The notes under the pieces are model-generated. The model ran no database searches. It had not been told where the DNA came from and saw nothing but the letters and a program-made list of their open reading frames with translations. Below are positions 7,394 to 9,293 of a stretch of DNA of 9,293 bases, in pieces (position 1 is the first letter of the stretch; the number at the start of each line of letters is the position of its first letter). Source of the DNA: DAOUGC01 sp034429695 (GTDB lineage Bacteria; Chloroflexota; Anaerolineae; Anaerolineales; Anaerolineaceae); the NCBI GenBank assembly GCA_034429695.1, contig DAOUGC010000055.1:1-9293 (forward strand), in the 5' to 3' direction. Position numbers and translations under genes: made by a program.

Positions 7394-7427
7394 TCCTCCC
7401 TCACCTGAATGGGGGAGGATTTTTTTT
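7394..7427 (+). terminator. Rho-independent terminator after the FGGY kinase
   Basis: The stem TCCTCCC (7394-7400) pairs with GGGAGGA (7413-7419). Two further C-G pairs (7404-7405 with 7411-7412) are possible beyond a 3-base bulge, with loop TGAAT, and an eight-T tract ends the structure (7420-7427). It lies 10 bases past the kinase stop and separates the kinase from the aldo-keto reductase gene. Confidence 0.85.
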
Positions 7428-7485
7428 CAGCAATCCGGGGTATGCCGGAATCATTCGACAGCAACCACATAACCGCCTCTGCATT

Positions 7486-7507
7486 TGTTACAATCATGGC
7501 AGGAGGG
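7486..7507 (+). promoter_or_regulatory. Possible extended -10 promoter and Shine-Dalgarno of the aldo-keto reductase
   Basis: TGT followed by TACAAT (7489-7494) resembles an extended -10; no good -35 is visible 16 to 18 bases upstream. A strong ribosome site AGGAGGG (7501-7507) lies 8 bases before the ATG at 7516. The predicted transcription start (about 7500-7502) would put the ribosome site at the very 5' end of the RNA, so the true start may lie elsewhere. Confidence 0.35.
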
Positions 7508-7515
7508 TAGACATC

Positions 7516-8487
7516 ATGGAATATCGAAGACTAGGCAAGGCAGGCATCAAGGTCAGCGCGCTTTCACTGGGCGCGTGGGTGACCTACGGGGGACAGGTGG
7601 GCGAGGAAGTGGCCCGTGACTGCATGGTGGCTGCGTACGATGAAGGGGTTAACTTTTTTGATAATGCCGAGGCGTACGCCGGCGGCAATGCCGAAATTGT
7701 GATGGGCAATGTGATCAAAAAGCTGGGCTGGCGGCGGGAGGGACTGGTGGTTTCCACCAAGATCTTCTGGGGCGGAGAAGGTCCCAATGACCGCGGGCTG
7801 TCGCACAAGCACATCATTGAGGGGATGAACAATGCGCTGCGCCGCCTGCAGATGGATTATGTGGATCTGGTGTTCGCGCACCGACCCGACCGCAATACGC
7901 CCATTGAGGAAACCGTGCGCGCTTTTGACATCCTGATCCGGCAGGGCAAGGCGTTTTACTGGGGCACCAGCGAGTGGTCGGCGGCTGAGATCATGCGCGC
8001 CGACGCCGTTGCCCGCCAGTACAACCTGACCCCGCCCAGCATGGAGCAGCCGCAGTACAACATGCTGTGGCGCGAGCGCATGGAACGCGAGTATCTGCCT
8101 TTGTTCAGCGACCTGGGTTATGGAACCACCATCTGGAGCCCGCTGGCTTCGGGATTGCTGACCGGCAAGTACAACAACGGCATCCCCGAGGGTACGCGCG
8201 CCACGCTGCCCGGGTACGAGTGGCTCAAGGACGAGGTGATCACACCCGAGCGGATCGAGACGGTGCGGCGCATTCAGCCGGTGGCGGATGAGTTGGGCAT
8301 CAGCCTGGCGCAACTGGCACTGGCGTGGACGTTGAAGAACCCAAACGTGTCCACGGTGATCACCGGCGCCAGCCGGGCAGCGCAGGTGAAGGAGAATATG
8401 AAAGCCCTGCAGGCTGCCGAGAAACTGACGCCAGATGTGATGCAGCGCCTGGATGAGATCCTGGGGAACAAACCCGAAGGGCACTAG
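7516..8487 (+). CDS. Aldo-keto reductase, Kv-beta (potassium channel beta subunit) type
   Basis: This 323-residue TIM-barrel oxidoreductase is expected to reduce aldehydes or ketones with NADPH. It carries the catalytic tetrad Asp49, Tyr54, Lys82 and His122. The segments GAWVTYGGQ (19-27), TKIFWGG (81-87), GLSHKHIIEG (94-103), FAHRPD (120-125), YWGTSEWS (148-155), WSPLASG (207-213) and GAS (284-286), and the C-terminal ILGNKP, closely follow animal Kv channel beta subunits, where FANRPD replaces the histidine form seen here. Bacterial relatives of this group are general aldehyde reductases, for example YghZ/Gpr-like enzymes acting on methylglyoxal or glyceraldehyde phosphate, as I recall. The gene has its own ribosome site and is bounded by terminators on both sides, so it is a single-gene unit. 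A link to the glycerol-phosphate module (triose detoxification) is possible from proximity only. Confidence 0.92.
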   Translation: MEYRRLGKAGIKVSALSLGAWVTYGGQVGEEVARDCMVAAYDEGVNFFDNAEAYAGGNAEIVMGNVIKKLGWRREGLVVSTKIFWGGEGPNDRGLSHKHIIEGMNNALRRLQMDYVDLVFAHRPDRNTPIEETVRAFDILIRQGKAFYWGTSEWSAAEIMRADAVARQYNLTPPSMEQPQYNMLWRERMEREYLPLFSDLGYGTTIWSPLASGLLTGKYNNGIPEGTRATLPGYEWLKDEVITPERIETVRRIQPVADELGISLAQLALAWTLKNPNVSTVITGASRAAQVKENMKALQAAEKLTPDVMQRLDEILGNKPEGH

Positions 8488-8505
8488 ATACAGGGTATTG
8501 AATAT

Positions 8506-8538
8506 AAAGCGCAAAGGAGATAATCCTTTGCGCTTTTT
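8506..8538. terminator. Terminator between convergent genes
   Basis: A perfect 13-bp stem, AAAGCGCAAAGGA (8506-8518) paired with TCCTTTGCGCTTT (8524-8536), has the 5-base loop GATAA and ends in TTTTT on the + strand. It lies 18 bases after the aldo-keto reductase stop and 15 bases beyond the stop of the minus-strand DUF559 gene. The A-rich 5' arm means it could also stop transcription coming from the right, though the T-tract on that side is poorer. Confidence 0.88.
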
Positions 8539-8553
8539 GATTCGCGGGAATGG

Positions 8554-8919
8554 TTAAACGGTTATTTGGGTTTGACATTGGCAGGCGACGAGGATGCATT
8601 CATAAACAGCATCAATATTGGTGTGAACATCATTATTTGTAAATCGGAGGACTCGATATCCCTGCTGATTTAGATATTCGGTGCGGGCCAGATCATATTC
8701 AATTTGATCGGCATGGGTATCCCCGTCAATTTCGATGACCAGTTTCGTCTGGGCACAATAAAAATCCACAATGAAGGGTCCGATGGGGTGCTGGCGGCGA
8801 AATTTATAGCCTGCGCATTGACGGTTTCGCAGGACTTGCCACACTTTTTGCTCAGCAGGTGTTTGCGGGTGGCGCAATTCTCTTGCAAATGCAAGTGTAT
8901 GGGGGTGATACCTGGGCAT
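8554..8919 (-). CDS. DUF559 (Vsr/PD-(D/E)xK-like) endonuclease domain protein
   Basis: This 121-residue protein matches the DUF559 family, single-domain relatives of very-short-patch repair and restriction nucleases. The family marks are RELRHPQTPAE (13-23), KFRRQHPIGPFIVDF (39-53), LVIEIDGDTH (60-69), and YRVLRFTNNDV near the C-terminus. Asp52 and Glu63 fit the acidic positions of a PD-(D/E)xK active site. The cellular role of most DUF559 proteins is unknown; they are often scattered singly in genomes. The ATG at 8919 is preferred: the family similarity begins there and a promoter lies immediately upstream. A longer frame to a GTG at 9003 would add 28 unconserved residues and reach into the repeat. 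No Shine-Dalgarno sequence precedes 8919, which suits a leaderless message. The gene converges on the aldo-keto reductase. Confidence 0.88.
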   Translation of the reverse strand: MPRYHPHTLAFARELRHPQTPAEQKVWQVLRNRQCAGYKFRRQHPIGPFIVDFYCAQTKLVIEIDGDTHADQIEYDLARTEYLNQQGYRVLRFTNNDVHTNIDAVYECILVACQCQTQITV

Positions 8920-8925
8920 GAATTT

Positions 8926-8954
8926 ATTATGCGGTTGATGCGCCCGGTTTTCAA
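8926..8954 (-). promoter_or_regulatory. Promoter for the DUF559 gene, predicted leaderless
   Basis: Read on the minus strand, TTGAAA (8954-8949) and CATAAT (8931-8926) are separated by exactly 17 bases. The ATG begins 7 bases after the last base of the -10, so the normal initiation point would be the A of the start codon. Confidence 0.6.
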
Positions 8955-8990
8955 GGGTTGTGGCGAACGATTTTTCATTCACGCATTCCG

Positions 8991-9129
8991 GCCCGCCCCT
9001 CACCCAACCTCTCCCCGGAGGGGAGAGGAGTGTTTCCTTCTCCCTGGCAGGGAGAAGGTGGCTTTGAGCTGTTCTGTGCTCAAAACCGGATGAGGGTAAG
9101 GAATGCCTGGCACAACCGGGTAATCAATT
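8991..9129. repeat. 139-bp structured repeat, copy 1
   Basis: This is the first of two head-to-tail copies (the second is 9143-9281), about 94% identical with no length change. It contains three hairpins in series. The first has a 9-bp stem, CCTCTCCCC (9008-9016) with 9020-9028 and loop GGA. The second has a 10-bp stem, CCTTCTCCCT (9036-9045) with 9049-9058 and loop GGC. The third pairs 9060-9069 with 9078-9087 with one mismatch. An outer stem, CCCTCA (8997-9002) with TGAGGG (9091-9096), can close all three into a cloverleaf. No protein gene is seen here. Confidence 0.9.
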
Positions 9130-9142
9130 TTTTTCCAGTCCA

Positions 9143-9281
9143 GCCCGCCCCTCACCCAGCCTCTCCCCTCCGGGGAGAGGAGTGTTTCCTTCTCCCTGCC
9201 AGGGAGAAGGTGGTTTTGAGCTGTTCTATGCTCAAAACCGGATGAGGGTAAGGAATGCCTGGCACAACAGGGTAATCAATT
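9143..9281. repeat. 139-bp structured repeat, copy 2
   Basis: This second copy is separated from the first by 13 bases (period 152). Its hairpins are 9160-9168/9172-9180 with loop TCC, 9188-9197/9201-9210 with loop GCC, and 9212-9221/9230-9239 with a perfect 10-bp stem. The first two loops are the reverse complements of those in copy 1. The flank after 9281 shares nothing evident with the spacer. From 8920 to the window end there is only the DUF559 promoter and these two repeats. Confidence 0.9.
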
Positions 9282-9293
9282 AAGTTCCATTCC

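Noticed and set aside
7564..8514. Long open frame on the minus strand (316 codons) opposite the aldo-keto reductase
   Set aside because: It is an antisense shadow of a clearly conserved gene, its product resembles no family, and it would run through the terminator at 8506-8538.
8704..9093. Plus-strand 129-codon frame opposite the DUF559 gene
   Set aside because: The minus-strand frame matches DUF559 throughout; this one overlaps it and then runs into the repeat.
8958..9245. Plus-strand 95-codon frame through the two repeats
   Set aside because: Its sequence (SPNLSPEGRG-like) is the translation of the hairpin repeat, a common source of spurious gene calls.
8991..9281. CRISPR array
   Set aside because: Only two units of 139 bp with a 13-base spacer and extensive internal palindromes; this does not have CRISPR geometry and no cas genes are present.

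Overview
The window is a moderately GC-rich bacterial chromosome segment (by eye roughly 55-60% G+C). Apart from one small gene at the right end, everything reads on the + strand. Shine-Dalgarno sites, Rho-independent terminators and sigma-70-like promoters are all easy to see. No marker gene fixes the lineage. The gene style and the C/G-rich 'CCCTCACCC' repeats would suit Chloroflexota such as Anaerolineae, but that is a weak inference.

Layout: (1) 47-1375, an MFS permease with a possibly leaderless start. (2) 1465-1525, a strong promoter followed by a perfect 28-bp palindrome made of two FadR-type operators. (3) 1546-2253, a GntR-superfamily regulator that resembles enterobacterial FadR in both its DNA-binding and ligand domains. 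(4) 2341-3984, a GlpD-type FAD glycerol-3-phosphate dehydrogenase. (5) 4012-5754, an FAD enzyme of the alkyl-dihydroxyacetonephosphate synthase (AGPS) family. (6) 5760-5796, a textbook terminator lying only 27 bases before (7) 5824-7383, an FGGY-family kinase whose glycerol-contact positions are partly altered. (8) 7394-7427, a terminator, then (9) 7516-8487, an aldo-keto reductase of the Kv-beta type. (10) 8506-8538, a terminator shared with (11) 8554-8919 (- strand), a DUF559 endonuclease-like gene with a possibly leaderless promoter. (12) 8991-9281, two 139-bp direct repeats, each containing three hairpins.

How the genes may work together: regulator, GlpD, AGPS-like enzyme and FGGY kinase look like one functional module centred on glycerol phosphate or dihydroxyacetone phosphate. 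GlpD makes DHAP from glycerol 3-phosphate. AGPS-family enzymes act on acyl-DHAP or on poorly known hydroxy acid or polyol substrates. The kinase could feed in a phosphorylated polyol or an alkylglycerol. A FadR-like regulator suggests control by long-chain acyl-CoA, which would fit a lipid-linked role such as ether-lipid synthesis or salvage. A polyol catabolic cluster comparable to E. coli ygcU/ygcE is the main competing reading. The substrate cannot be settled from sequence alone.

The most notable points are the doubled FadR-type operator over the regulator's own start site, the FadR/GlpD/AGPS/FGGY gene combination, the terminator inside the module, and the two repeats whose hairpin loops are reverse complements of each other.
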